From: Chiayiivirga sp.
GTDB taxonomy: Bacteria > Pseudomonadota > Gammaproteobacteria > Xanthomonadales > Xanthomonadaceae
Assembly: GCA_022647565.1 (NCBI GenBank)
Contig: JALCLA010000005.1
Location: 123,440 to 187,439, forward strand
Direction: 5' to 3'
DNA length: 64,000 nucleotides
The notes beneath the pieces are model-generated. The model was not told the DNA's origin and did no database searches. It saw nothing but the letters and a program-made list of their open reading frames with translations. Positions 1 to 8,448 of the stretch are shown here, one piece after another (the first letter of the stretch is position 1; each line of letters begins with the position of its first letter). Both the position numbers and the translations under genes were made by a program.

Positions 1-2
1 TC

Positions 3-317
3 AAGCAGATGCGCGACATCCTCGACGCGCGCCTGATCGCGCGCGGCATCGACACGCGTTGCCTGGATCCGGGCGAGATCGAGACCAATGTCGCCGGCGC
101 GCGCCAGAAGGTCGTGGTGAAGCAGGGCATCGAGCAGAAGGTCGCGAAGAAGATCGTGGCCGCGATCAAGGACGCCAAGCTCAAGGTCGAGGCCCAGATC
201 AATGGCGAGAAATTGCGCGTGACCGGGAAGAAGCGCGACGACCTGCAGCTGGCCATTGCGCTGCTGCGCAAGGGCGACTTCGAACTGCCGCTGCAGTTCG
301 ACAACTTCCGCGACTAG
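3..317 (+). CDS. yajQ: YajQ family nucleotide/c-di-GMP-binding protein, 3' part
   Basis: This is the C-terminal ~104 residues of a YajQ/DUF520 protein; the start lies left of the window. The tail shows the family pattern KQGIE...KKIV..IKD.KLKV.AQI.G..LRVTGK.RDDLQ..IA..R.GDF..P.QF.NFRD, which I know from E. coli YajQ. Family members bind nucleotides or cyclic di-GMP; the Xanthomonas homologue XC_3703 acts with a transcription factor in virulence control. The role here is inferred from family only. The first in-window ATG at 9 is internal, because the frame is already open with a conserved upstream residue. The TAG stop is followed within two bases by a tandem repeat array. Confidence 0.9.
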   Translation, partial: KQMRDILDARLIARGIDTRCLDPGEIETNVAGARQKVVVKQGIEQKVAKKIVAAIKDAKLKVEAQINGEKLRVTGKKRDDLQLAIALLRKGDFELPLQFDNFRD

Positions 318-318
318 T

Positions 319-777
319 GAGACTTGCGTAATTGATTGACAGCCCGCGTCCTTCGACTGCGCGCCTTGGGCGCTACGCTCAGGATGAGCGGGGTTCGCAA
401 ATGCCGCTGATCATATTGAGACTTGCGTAATTGATTGACAGCCCGCGTCCTTCGACTGCGCGCCTTGGGCGCTACGCTCAGGATGAGCGGGGTTCGCAAA
501 TGCCGCTGATCATATTGAGACTTGCGCAATTGGTCGACAGCCCGCGTCCTTCGACTTCGCGCCTTGGGCGCTACGCTCAGGATGAGCGGGGTTCGCAAAT
601 GCCGCTGATCATATTGAGACTTGCGTAATTGATTGACAGCCCGCGTCCTTCGACTGCGCGCCTTGGGCGCTACGCTCAGGATGAGCGGGGTTCGCAAATG
701 CCGCTCATCCTGAGCGTAGGCCGCGAAGAGGCCGAAGTCGAAGGACGCCCAGGCTCTCGTCAACCATTTGCGCAAAC
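319..777. repeat. Four 99-bp tandem repeats plus an inverted partial copy
   Basis: Units begin at 319, 418, 517 and 616 with GAGACTTGCG and have an exact 99-bp period. Unit 3 differs from the others at a few bases (CAATTGGTC for TAATTGATT, TTCGACTTCG for TTCGACTGCG). Each unit contains CGTCCTTCGACT, GCGCC, GCTACGCTCAGGATGAGC. After unit 4, a partial copy runs in inverted orientation (about 704-746, CTCATCCTGAGCGTAGG...GAAGTCGAAGGACG), so the right end can fold back on the array. Long open frames on both strands here are by-products of a repeat length divisible by 3. Confidence 0.9.
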
Positions 778-1551
778 TCAATAGAAGCGCAGCGACAGGC
801 AGCTCAGCCCGCCGTCCATCTTGGCGAACTCGCTCATGTCGAGCACCAGCAGTTCGCAGCCGAGCGCGCGCAGGCGCGCCTCCAGCCTCGGATGGCCGGC
901 CGCGACGACGATGCGACCGTTCACTTCGATCGCGTTCGCGGCGTAGGCCTCGTCGCGCTCGACCACGACGCGATCGAAGCTCGCGAACGCGGGATGCGCG
1001 GCGAGTTCCTCGATCAGCAGCAGGCGGCGCCCGCCGAGGAAGCTCAGACCGCTCTTGAGATGCAGGATGCTGTCGAGGCCGCGGACATCCACCGTGGTCG
1101 CGGCGTAGCCGTGGCCGTGCAGCCAGCGCGCAAGCTGCTCCGCACCGGCCGCGTTGGTACGATGCGACAGTCCGATGAAGACCTGCTTGCCGGCTTCGCA
1201 GATGTCGCCGCCATCGACGCTGCCCGGGTCATCGATCTGTGCCGGCGCGGCGTAGTGCGGCGTGAGCGCGGCGCGGATCGCCGCCACCTCGCCGATGCGA
1301 CTTGCGGCACCGGGACGCGTCAGCATCGCGCCTTCGCGCAGCAGTATCGCGGTATCCTCGACGAAGGTGCCGTCCGGAAACGCTTCGTCGGGCGGCAGCA
1401 CGGTGAGTTCGAGTCCGCAGCGGCGCAGTGCGTCGCAGTAGGCGCGGTGTTGCTCCAGTGCGCGTTCCAGCCGCGGTGGGCCGAGCTCGACCCGGGTCAG
1501 GCCCTGTGCAAAGGTCGCGCCGGGTCGGCGTACGATGGCGTGTCGGAACAT
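778..1551 (-). CDS. Dimethylarginine dimethylaminohydrolase (DDAH) family protein
   Basis: A 257-residue protein of the amidinotransferase/DDAH fold. DDAH hydrolyses N-omega-methylated arginines to citrulline plus methylamines. Visible family signatures are DGTFVEDTA near residues 60-68, SVDGGDICEAG around 111-121, a His in SILHLKSGLSF (about H164), and the nucleophilic Cys in the C-terminal MDGGLSCLSLRF (about C251). Length matches bacterial DDAHs (~255). I chose the ATG at 1551; the frame can be extended five codons to a TTG at 1566, which would overlap the divergent gene. It is transcribed away from the neighbouring secreted protein, with starts only 14 bp apart. Arginine deiminase-like alternatives are unlikely at this size. 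Confidence 0.88.
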   Translation of the reverse strand: MFRHAIVRRPGATFAQGLTRVELGPPRLERALEQHRAYCDALRRCGLELTVLPPDEAFPDGTFVEDTAILLREGAMLTRPGAASRIGEVAAIRAALTPHYAAPAQIDDPGSVDGGDICEAGKQVFIGLSHRTNAAGAEQLARWLHGHGYAATTVDVRGLDSILHLKSGLSFLGGRRLLLIEELAAHPAFASFDRVVVERDEAYAANAIEVNGRIVVAAGHPRLEARLRALGCELLVLDMSEFAKMDGGLSCLSLRFY

Positions 1552-1565
1552 GGAGTCTGCATCCA

Positions 1566-2981
1566 ATGGGATCAGTCAAGACTAACCGCGGATGGGTGGC
1601 CATGGCGCTGCTGTTCGGTGCGGGCAGCGCAGGCGCCGCCACCTACACCGTCGGCGGTGGCGGCCAGTATCCGGACCTCAACAGCCTGTTCGCCGCGGTC
1701 GACCTCGGGCCGGGCGACGTGGTGGAAGTGTCTGGCGGCGTGATCTATCCCGGCAACGTGGTGGTGCCCGAGGACGATGGCGGCGCGCCGGGCAATCCGG
1801 TGATCCTGCGGGGCGTCGGCGGCACCCGCCCGCACCTGCGCGGCGGCAACAACACCATCGAGTTCCGCCTCTCCGATCACATGGTGATGGAAGGCTTCGA
1901 GATCAGCGGCTCGGCTGCGGACAACACCTTCCGCTGCGTGTATCACCACGCCCATGACATCGTGCTGCGCGACATGCTCATCCACGACTGCCCGCGCCAC
2001 GGCGTGCTGGGCTCGGATCAGGACTCGGGTTCGCTCACGATCGAGTACTCGGAGATCTACAACGCCGGCTCCGGCGGCGGCAATCACCTGATCTACATGG
2101 CCACCGACGAGGTGGCGCATCCGGGCGCGGTGTTTCGCCTGCAGTACAGCTACCTGCACGACAGCGACTACACCGACGGCGCCGGTATCGGCGGCAACCT
2201 GATCAAGAGCCGCGCCGAGCGCAACGAGATCTACTACAACTGGCTGGAAGGGGCGTTCTACCACGAGCTGGAACTGATCGGGCCGGACCCGGAAGGGGCC
2301 GCAGGCGGCTGGAGCGATGCGCTCGCGCGCGAGGATTCCGATGTGGTGGGCAATGTCATCGTGCACAGCTCCAGCTTCGGGTCGATGCTGCGCTTCGGCG
2401 GCGACGGCACCTCGGGCGGGCGCGGCGAAACCTTCGGCCGCTACCGCGTGGTGAACAACACCCTTGTCCGCCGCAATGGGACCGCCAGCACGACGGTCTT
2501 CCGCCTGTTCGAGGGCATCGACGCGCTCGAGTTCCACAACAACGTGATCTGGCGCGATGGCAACGCTGCGTTGACTCTGGTGCGAGCGGCTGCGGCGGAG
2601 GTGGAGTGGGCCAGCGGCGCAGCCAAGGTGACGGGCAGCAACAACTGGATCAGCAGCGGCTACACATTCAACCCGGGCAACCTGGTACACAGCGTCAGCA
2701 GCACGCTGACCGGTGCCGCGCCGGGTTTTTCCAACGACGCGGCGAACAACCTCTCGCCGGCAAGCGGCAGTCCGCTGCTTGACGCCGCCAACATGATGCC
2801 GGTGTCGCCGGAAGGCTATGCGATCGCTGCGCCGCTGTTTCCGCCGCAGCGCCACCCGCCAACGCGGATCAAGCTGGCGGTCGGAACCGCCCCGCTCCGT
2901 CCGGTGGCGGCACCGCTCGACATCGGGGCGCTGGAGCGTCCCGACCCGGCGCTCATCTTCGCGCACGGTTTCGAAAGCTGA
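1566..2981 (+). CDS. Secreted right-handed parallel beta-helix protein
   Basis: A 471-residue protein with an N-terminal signal peptide (hydrophobic VAMALLFGAGSAGA, likely cleavage near residue 24), then a pectate-lyase-like solenoid. The solenoid opens with YTVGGGGQYPDLNSLFAAV and GDVVEVSGGVIYPGN, followed by coil-forming Asn/His-rich turns (YHHAHDIVLRDMLIHDC, VVNNTLVRRN, FHNNVIWRDG). Related beta-helix proteins are polysaccharide lyases or surface adhesins; I see no catalytic signature that fixes a substrate. The C-terminus ends ALIFAHGFES, similar to an F-x-D-GFE tail I recognise from many secreted Lysobacterales proteins. The start ATG at 1566 is chosen because the signal peptide begins there. 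Confidence 0.8.
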   Translation: MGSVKTNRGWVAMALLFGAGSAGAATYTVGGGGQYPDLNSLFAAVDLGPGDVVEVSGGVIYPGNVVVPEDDGGAPGNPVILRGVGGTRPHLRGGNNTIEFRLSDHMVMEGFEISGSAADNTFRCVYHHAHDIVLRDMLIHDCPRHGVLGSDQDSGSLTIEYSEIYNAGSGGGNHLIYMATDEVAHPGAVFRLQYSYLHDSDYTDGAGIGGNLIKSRAERNEIYYNWLEGAFYHELELIGPDPEGAAGGWSDALAREDSDVVGNVIVHSSSFGSMLRFGGDGTSGGRGETFGRYRVVNNTLVRRNGTASTTVFRLFEGIDALEFHNNVIWRDGNAALTLVRAAAAEVEWASGAAKVTGSNNWISSGYTFNPGNLVHSVSSTLTGAAPGFSNDAANNLSPASGSPLLDAANMMPVSPEGYAIAAPLFPPQRHPPTRIKLAVGTAPLRPVAAPLDIGALERPDPALIFAHGFES

Positions 2982-3056
2982 GAATCATCGACGCGCGTCG
3001 TGGCCCGTACGGCGCAGCCATCCACCTTTCCCGACGACAACCACGCAGGACCCGCA

Positions 3057-4403
3057 ATGACCGAGCCCGCCACAGCCTCCATCGACGGCCTGAATCTCGA
3101 CCCGTACTGGATGCCCTTCACCCACAATCGCTACTTCAAGGCCAGGCGCCCGCTGGATCGCTTGCTAGTGAGCGCCGAAGGCGCCTACTACACCAGCAGC
3201 GAGGGCAAGAAGCTGTTCGATGGTTTGTCCGGCTTGTGGTGTTCGGGCCTCGGCCACGGAGATGCGCGCATCACCGAAGCAGTGAAGCGCCAACTCGATG
3301 TGGCCGACTACGTGCCCTCGTTCCAGGTGGCCAGTCCCGACACGTTTCGCCTCGCCGAACGCATCGCGCAGCACGCGCCGGACGACCTGAACCGGGTGTT
3401 CTTCACCAACTCCGGCTCGGAAGCGGTGGACACCGCGATCAAGATCGCGATCGGCTATCACCGTTTGCGCGGCGAGGCCTCGCGCACCCGCATCATCGGG
3501 CGCGAAAAGGCGTATCACGGCGTGGGGCTGGGCGGCATCTCCGTCGGCGGCATGGTGGCGAACCGCAAGATGTTCGCGCCGCTGATGATGAATGGCGTCG
3601 ATCACCTGCCGCACACGCACAGCCTGAAGGACATGGCGTTCTCGAAGGGCCAGCCGGCCTGGGGTGCGCATCTGGCGGACGAACTGGAGCGCATCGTCGC
3701 GCTGCACGATGCCTCCACCATCGCGGCGGTCATCGTCGAGCCGATGCAGGGTTCGGTCGGCGTCATCATCCCGCCGCTCGGCTATCTGCAGAAGCTGCGC
3801 GAGATCTGCAGCAAGCACGGCATCCTGCTGATCTTCGACGAAGTCATCACCGGCTTCGGGCGCATGGGTGAATGGTTCGGCGCGCAGGCCTTCGGCGTCA
3901 CGCCCGATCTCATCACCTTCGCCAAGGGCGTGAACAACGGCACCGTGCCGATGGGCGGCGTGATCGCGCGCCAGGGCATCTACGACGCCTTCATGCAAGG
4001 CCCGGACTACGCCGTGGAGCTGTTCCACGGCTACACCTATTCCGCGCATCCGCTCGCTGTGGCCGCGGCGCACGCCACGCTCGACATCCTGGAAGCCGAC
4101 AACATCCCGGCACGTTTCGCTGCGCTCGGCAAGAAGCTCGAAGCCGGCATCCATTCCTTGCGCGATGCCCCCAACGTCATCGACATCCGCAACTTCGGCA
4201 CCGCGGCCGCGGTGGAACTCGCGCCCATCGCCGGCAAACCCGGTTGGCGCGCGATCCGCCTGTTCGAGGAAGCGCTGACGCGCGGCCTGCTGGTGCGCTT
4301 CACCGGCGACACCATCGCGCTGGCCCCGCCGGTGATCTCCACGGATACCGAAATCGATGCGTTGATCGGCGGGATGCGGGAGTGCATCCGGGCGGTGGCG
4401 TAG
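3057..4403 (+). CDS. Beta-alanine:pyruvate transaminase (class III aminotransferase)
   Basis: A 448-residue PLP enzyme closely resembling omega-amino acid:pyruvate aminotransferase of Pseudomonas. Shared stretches include LSGLWCSGLGHG, FFTNSGSEAVDTAIK, YHGVGLGGISVGGM, IVEPMQGSVGV, LIFDEVITGFGRMG and HGYTYSAHP. The PLP-binding lysine is K290 in TFAKGVNNG, and the PLP-anchoring Asp lies in IFDEVITG. It converts beta-alanine plus pyruvate to malonate semialdehyde plus alanine, the fourth step of reductive pyrimidine breakdown, and feeds the dehydrogenase at 6877. I prefer ATG 3057 over GTG 3000: it has GCAGGA upstream, and the N-terminus (LDPYWMPFT) then aligns with known homologues. Confidence 0.9.
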   Translation: MTEPATASIDGLNLDPYWMPFTHNRYFKARRPLDRLLVSAEGAYYTSSEGKKLFDGLSGLWCSGLGHGDARITEAVKRQLDVADYVPSFQVASPDTFRLAERIAQHAPDDLNRVFFTNSGSEAVDTAIKIAIGYHRLRGEASRTRIIGREKAYHGVGLGGISVGGMVANRKMFAPLMMNGVDHLPHTHSLKDMAFSKGQPAWGAHLADELERIVALHDASTIAAVIVEPMQGSVGVIIPPLGYLQKLREICSKHGILLIFDEVITGFGRMGEWFGAQAFGVTPDLITFAKGVNNGTVPMGGVIARQGIYDAFMQGPDYAVELFHGYTYSAHPLAVAAAHATLDILEADNIPARFAALGKKLEAGIHSLRDAPNVIDIRNFGTAAAVELAPIAGKPGWRAIRLFEEALTRGLLVRFTGDTIALAPPVISTDTEIDALIGGMRECIRAVA

Positions 4404-4509
4404 GTGTCAACGGGCTGGTGTTGGTTAGGGACAGGTCACGTATTTCGCGACATCCGGCGCAATTCATTTGAAACATGAAAACTGGCAAGCAGGGGAAGAA
4501 GCCCGCTGC

Positions 4510-5190
4510 CTAACGAAGCCCATTGTTTCGTCTACGTACTCGCGGCGGGTGGCGGTAGCGCCTCGGTTGTTGAGGCGCCGCTGGCGCCGGTAGAAGCGCC
4601 TGAAGACTGTTGATCAAGGCGCGGAATGACATCGACCGACTCTGCGCTGGTTGTGTCGTTATTTGGGGCCCCATGGCTTCTGCCCACGCAACCTTGTTAC
4701 CTCCGTCATCCCCGACGATTTGCCCGAATAGCTCCCATGTGCCACAGATTGAGTCTGGGATGTACGCGCGTGCCGTACCCATGTTGGCGGCGGGATAAGC
4801 ATGCTGCAGAGCGCGGAGGTCACCCAGATAGAATGCCTCCGTTTCCTCGACCGCTATGCTGATACGCACCGGGAGTTGGGGTGCGCACGCTTGTACCACC
4901 GCCAAGATGGAGTCTCTGAGCGCCGTGACATCGTCGTTGTCGGCGTCGAGAAGCACCAGCACAGCGTCAGCATGCGGGTTGAGTGCCTCCGCAAACCCGC
5001 GGAGTTTCGCAGGCAGTTGGTCGAGAAGCCCGCGCATCTTCGGGTTCGGGCGCGCTTGGATCGTGCCCGGCAAGGCGCCCTTCCCCTGATGCGGGTGTAC
5101 CCGGACGACGTAGCCGGGAAGGAGTCGCGGAGCCCAATGATCGAGGAAAGCACGTTCGGACGGACCCTCCACCAGAACGTGAATGGTCAT
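4510..5190 (-). CDS. Toprim-like (DUF4276/RloB-type) protein of a two-gene defence-like module
   Basis: A 226-residue protein. The N-terminus MTIHVLVEGPSERAFL carries the Toprim-type acidic motif (EGxSE), and VLVLLDADNDD near residue 85 is the second acidic motif (DxDxxD). Both metal-binding motifs are intact, and EETEAFYLGD follows, as in DUF4276-like families. The C-terminus is a Pro/Arg-rich low-complexity tail. The start ATG at 5190 overlaps the ATPase stop as ATGA, so the two are translationally coupled. Split ATPase/Toprim pairs include OLD-like and PARIS-like anti-phage systems; a nuclease role here is inference. An upstream 47-codon extension in the same frame lies inside the ATPase and is rejected as the start. 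Confidence 0.78.
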   Translation of the reverse strand: MTIHVLVEGPSERAFLDHWAPRLLPGYVVRVHPHQGKGALPGTIQARPNPKMRGLLDQLPAKLRGFAEALNPHADAVLVLLDADNDDVTALRDSILAVVQACAPQLPVRISIAVEETEAFYLGDLRALQHAYPAANMGTARAYIPDSICGTWELFGQIVGDDGGNKVAWAEAMGPQITTQPAQSRSMSFRALINSLQALLPAPAAPQQPRRYRHPPRVRRRNNGLR

Positions 5191-6413
5191 TCTGGAGCGC
5201 CGTCGTCGAAGTGATCGCTGTACCAAAGCGAGCCGAGTGGTATCCCTTGTGCGCTCATCGCAGCGATCGTTGGCACATCGGCTGCTCGGATCGCTTGTGC
5301 GTGACCATCGTCTCCCTTTCGGATGAGCCATACTTGGGTCGGCTGCAGAGTGTCGACAAAATAGGGCGAATGCGTCGTCACGAGCATTTGCGTCGAGAGC
5401 TTCTCATCGGTCGCGCGACTGGAGAATTGACTGGCCAGTCTCTCTACAAGTCGCACATAGAGCCCGTTCTCTGGTTCTTCAATGCCGATGAATGGCCTAG
5501 GTTGAGGATCTTCCAGCAGCACGGCGTACGCGAGCATTTTTAGCGTTCCGTCGGACATGCTGTTCTGGAAAAAAGGATCCTCGTAGCCTCGCTCGTCAAA
5601 CTTCAGGAGCAGGCGCTTGTCCTTGCTTTCCTCTGGGCTGATCTTCTTCAACCCCGGGATGGCTCGCGCGAGCCGAACCAGAATTGCATCGAACTGCTGC
5701 GGATACTGTCTCTGGAAGTATTGCAGCACGTTCCCGATGTTCGAGCCCTCGCGATCAAGCCAGCGCTGTGCGCCGGTTGCTGGGAGCGCGCGGGCTGCAT
5801 TGGGGACGAAATATGAGAGATACCATTGCTCGATGTAGGAGCGAAGCGCCACGATGCGTGGGTGTTCCGAAAGGTTGCCAAGTGTCGCGATGCCGAGCTT
5901 GTCGAGATTGGCAAGGGTGACCCTTTGGGAGTTTCGGGACTCTGTTGCTTGTCCGACGGCTTGACCGGCCCAGACCTTGCCGGAACCTCTCTTTAGTTTG
6001 AGGAAGTAGTAAGGCTTGCCGCGCGTTTCTCCCTCGCGCCGCTGCCGACACGTCTCCTCTACAGCAGCCGGGACGCCGTCGACCAAGTCGACAATCAGCT
6101 GATAGACGATGGGACGTGACTCATCTCCAGCTTCAAAGTAGATCTCGAACGAAATAGGGCCACTGGCGCCCTGTGTCCGAAGGCGATCAAAGCCTCCTCG
6201 CCATGATTTGTCGCATGCCGCTTCTACTCCATCGAGCAGGCAGTCCGCGACAAATCCAAAAGCATCGAGCATCGTTGACTTCCCCGAACCGTTCGGGCCA
6301 ATCAGGCAGGTTAGGCGCGGCAAGGGTGTACCTCGGCCGTACTGAACTTGGCCGAGGCTGACATCAGCCAGTGCGCGGTAGTTCTTGATGTGAATGCCTA
6401 GGAGGCGTGCCAT
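5187..6413 (-). CDS. AAA/ABC-type ATPase of a two-gene defence-like module
   Basis: A 408-residue SMC/RecF-like ATPase of the AAA_21 type. It has an N-terminal strand (HIKNYRALADVSL), Walker A GPNGSGKST at about 39-47, an ABC-signature-like SMSDGTLKM near 292, Walker B PFIGIEEPENGLY near 315, and a switch histidine in LVTTHSPYFVDT near 350. The middle holds no recognisable nuclease; that function is supplied by the downstream coupled Toprim protein. The pair lies on the strand opposite the pyrimidine-degradation genes and separates transaminase from dehydrogenase, which suggests insertion. It is comparable to split OLD-family or PARIS systems, but I cannot assign it to a named type from sequence alone. 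Confidence 0.85.
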   Translation of the reverse strand: MARLLGIHIKNYRALADVSLGQVQYGRGTPLPRLTCLIGPNGSGKSTMLDAFGFVADCLLDGVEAACDKSWRGGFDRLRTQGASGPISFEIYFEAGDESRPIVYQLIVDLVDGVPAAVEETCRQRREGETRGKPYYFLKLKRGSGKVWAGQAVGQATESRNSQRVTLANLDKLGIATLGNLSEHPRIVALRSYIEQWYLSYFVPNAARALPATGAQRWLDREGSNIGNVLQYFQRQYPQQFDAILVRLARAIPGLKKISPEESKDKRLLLKFDERGYEDPFFQNSMSDGTLKMLAYAVLLEDPQPRPFIGIEEPENGLYVRLVERLASQFSSRATDEKLSTQMLVTTHSPYFVDTLQPTQVWLIRKGDDGHAQAIRAADVPTIAAMSAQGIPLGSLWYSDHFDDGAPE

Positions 6414-6876
6414 TGGCAGTTCCAGAGTCTTTGTGGCCGCACGCAGGTGCGCCTTGCTGCTATAGGTTACATCGCTTGCGGTGGCATATCAGTCGACGGC
6501 AGCTTCGTGTGATCTCCACAAATGGTGTGATCCGGATCGCCTTGATAATGGCTCTCGCACACGCCGCGATCTCGGGTCGAGCGATCGCCATGTGCTTTCC
6601 CCGGCGCACGCGAGTACCTTCCATTTCAGAGCTTGCCAGCGCGCTTGGTTTTGCGTAGAACGGAAGCCGCAAGCGACAGCGTTCTTGCTTCCGGTGGACG
6701 GGAGCGAGGTGGGCCCGAAAGGGTCCGGGCGTGGCGGATCCCAGATCGGGGATCGCATGCCTGTCGCCGACCTCGGGCTTCCGGGGAAGGCGGCTCCCTG
6801 GCTCCGCAGGTCGCGGAGCCGGGGCAGTTGGTCCGCGACGTGCAATGCGCGCGATGTTCCCTACGAGGTGAAGGCC
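6414..6876. other. 463-bp gene-free stretch with a hairpin
   Basis: No convincing gene is seen. The dehydrogenase frame is open back to 6481, but that extension has no family similarity. A perfect 8-bp hairpin, GGCTCCGC-AGGTC-GCGGAGCC, lies at 6800-6820, about 56 bp before the dehydrogenase start, and could be a leader structure or an operator. The region should hold the promoters of both the leftward ATPase and the rightward dehydrogenase; no clear -35/-10 pair stands out. Confidence 0.5.
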
Positions 6877-8406
6877 ATGAGCGTTCCTGTTCGCAGCGTG
6901 CCGAAGGCGTCGGCAGCGCAACCCATTCCGCACTACATCGGCGGCGCGCGCGTGCCCGGTAGTGGCGCTGCCAGCAGCGCGGTGTTCAACCCCGCCACGG
7001 GCGCGCAGACCGGACTCTTGCCGCTGGCCGATGCAGCACAGGTGGATGCCGCGGTGCAGGCGGCGCAGGCGGCATTCCCGGCCTGGGCTGCGACGCCGCC
7101 GCAAAAGCGCGCGCGCGTCATGTTCAAGTTGCGCGACATTCTCGAAGCGCGCGCCGACGAACTGGCGGCGCAGATCACCGCCGAGCACGGCAAGACCCAT
7201 TCCGACGCGCTGGGCGAAGTCTCGCGCGGGCTGGAAGTGGTGGAGTTCGCCTGCGGCATCCCGCACCTGCTCAAGGGCGAGGTGACCGAGAACGTCGCGG
7301 GTGGCGTCGATGCGCACTCGTTCCGCCAGCCGCTGGGCGTGGTGGCCGGCATCACGCCGTTCAATTTCCCCGCGATGGTGCCGCTGTGGATGGCACCGAT
7401 CGCGATCGCCTGCGGCAACAGTTTCGTGCTGAAGCCGTCCGAGCGCGATCCCTCGGCCTCGCTGTTGCTGGCCGAGTGGTTCGCCGAAGCCGGCCTGCCG
7501 CCAGGCGTGTTCAACGTGGTGCACGGCGACAAGCGTGCGGTGGATGCCTTGCTCGAACATCCCGAAGTCAAGGCGATCAGCTTCGTCGGCTCGACGCCGA
7601 TCGCCAAGTACATCTATGAAACCGGCGCCCGGCACGGCAAGCGCGTGCAGGCGCTGGGCGGCGCCAAGAACCACATGCTGGTGATGCCCGACGCGGATCT
7701 GGATCAGGTCGCCGACGCGCTGATGGGTGCGGGCTACGGTTCGGCCGGTGAGCGATGCATGGCGATCTCGGTGGCCACCGTGGTCGGCGACGAAACCGCC
7801 GACGCCCTGCGGCGCAAGCTCGCGCCGCGCGTGCACGCGCTCAAGATCGGCCCCGGCGATGCCACGGGCATGGACATGGGGCCGCTGATCACGGCGCAGC
7901 ATCGCGACAAGGTGAAGGGTTACGTCGATCTTGGCGAACGCGAAGGCGCGGAGCTCGTGGTGGACGGCCGCAGCCGCGACATTCCGAATGCGGGCGAAGG
8001 CTATTTCCTCGGCGGCTGCCTGTTCGATCACGTCAAGCCGTCGATGCGCGTCTACCAGGAGGAAATCTTCGGTCCCGTGCTGTCACTGCTGCGGGTGGAA
8101 AGCTACGAAGCCGGGCTCAAGCTGATCAACGAGCACGAGTACGGCAACGGCTGCGCGATCTTCACCCGCGACGGCGACGCGGCGCGCGATTTCGTCTCGC
8201 GGGTGCAGGTCGGCATGGTGGGCGTGAATGTGCCGATCCCGGTGCCCAGTGCCTTCCACAGCTTTGGCGGCTGGAAAGCCTCGCTATTCGGCGATCATCA
8301 TGTCTACGGCCCGGAAGGCGTGCGCTTCTACACCAAGCTCAAGGCGGTCACATCGCGTTGGCCCTCCGGCATTCGCGCCGGGGCGCAGTTCGTGATGCCG
8401 CACTGA
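6877..8406 (+). CDS. mmsA: CoA-acylating (methyl)malonate-semialdehyde dehydrogenase
   Basis: A 509-residue ALDH6-type enzyme that converts malonate semialdehyde (or methylmalonate semialdehyde) with NAD+ and CoA to acetyl-CoA (or propionyl-CoA) and CO2. Diagnostic features are GITPFNFPAMVPLWM and KPSERDPS, with QALGGAKNHMLV where ordinary ALDHs carry the general-base Glu (its absence is typical of this CoA-dependent family). The catalytic Cys294 lies in GSAGERCMAIS, and the tail reads GGWKASLFGDHHVYG. In this cluster it completes beta-alanine disposal after the transaminase at 3057. ATG 6877 follows GAGGTGAAGG. The upstream open frame to 6481 has no similarity to the family. Confidence 0.92.
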   Translation: MSVPVRSVPKASAAQPIPHYIGGARVPGSGAASSAVFNPATGAQTGLLPLADAAQVDAAVQAAQAAFPAWAATPPQKRARVMFKLRDILEARADELAAQITAEHGKTHSDALGEVSRGLEVVEFACGIPHLLKGEVTENVAGGVDAHSFRQPLGVVAGITPFNFPAMVPLWMAPIAIACGNSFVLKPSERDPSASLLLAEWFAEAGLPPGVFNVVHGDKRAVDALLEHPEVKAISFVGSTPIAKYIYETGARHGKRVQALGGAKNHMLVMPDADLDQVADALMGAGYGSAGERCMAISVATVVGDETADALRRKLAPRVHALKIGPGDATGMDMGPLITAQHRDKVKGYVDLGEREGAELVVDGRSRDIPNAGEGYFLGGCLFDHVKPSMRVYQEEIFGPVLSLLRVESYEAGLKLINEHEYGNGCAIFTRDGDAARDFVSRVQVGMVGVNVPIPVPSAFHSFGGWKASLFGDHHVYGPEGVRFYTKLKAVTSRWPSGIRAGAQFVMPH

Positions 8407-8448
8407 GCGCTTGGATGCAGAGACGCATTCGCAAGGGCGAACGGCAAA

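Noticed and set aside
318..777. CRISPR array
   Set aside because: Repeats are directly adjacent 99-bp units without unique spacers, and no cas genes are near.
314..781. 155-residue repetitive open frame on the minus strand and its plus-strand counterpart at 431-628
   Set aside because: Both are translations of the 99-bp tandem repeats; the period is divisible by three, so frames stay open. No start context or family similarity.
4428..4449. GGGACAGGTCACGTATTTCG after the transaminase, resembling another REP-type end
   Set aside because: Only one short copy, no inverted partner and no element around it; too weak to call.
6481..6876. Extension of the semialdehyde dehydrogenase frame by 132 codons
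   Set aside because: No similarity to the family, and a good start with ribosome site lies at 6877.
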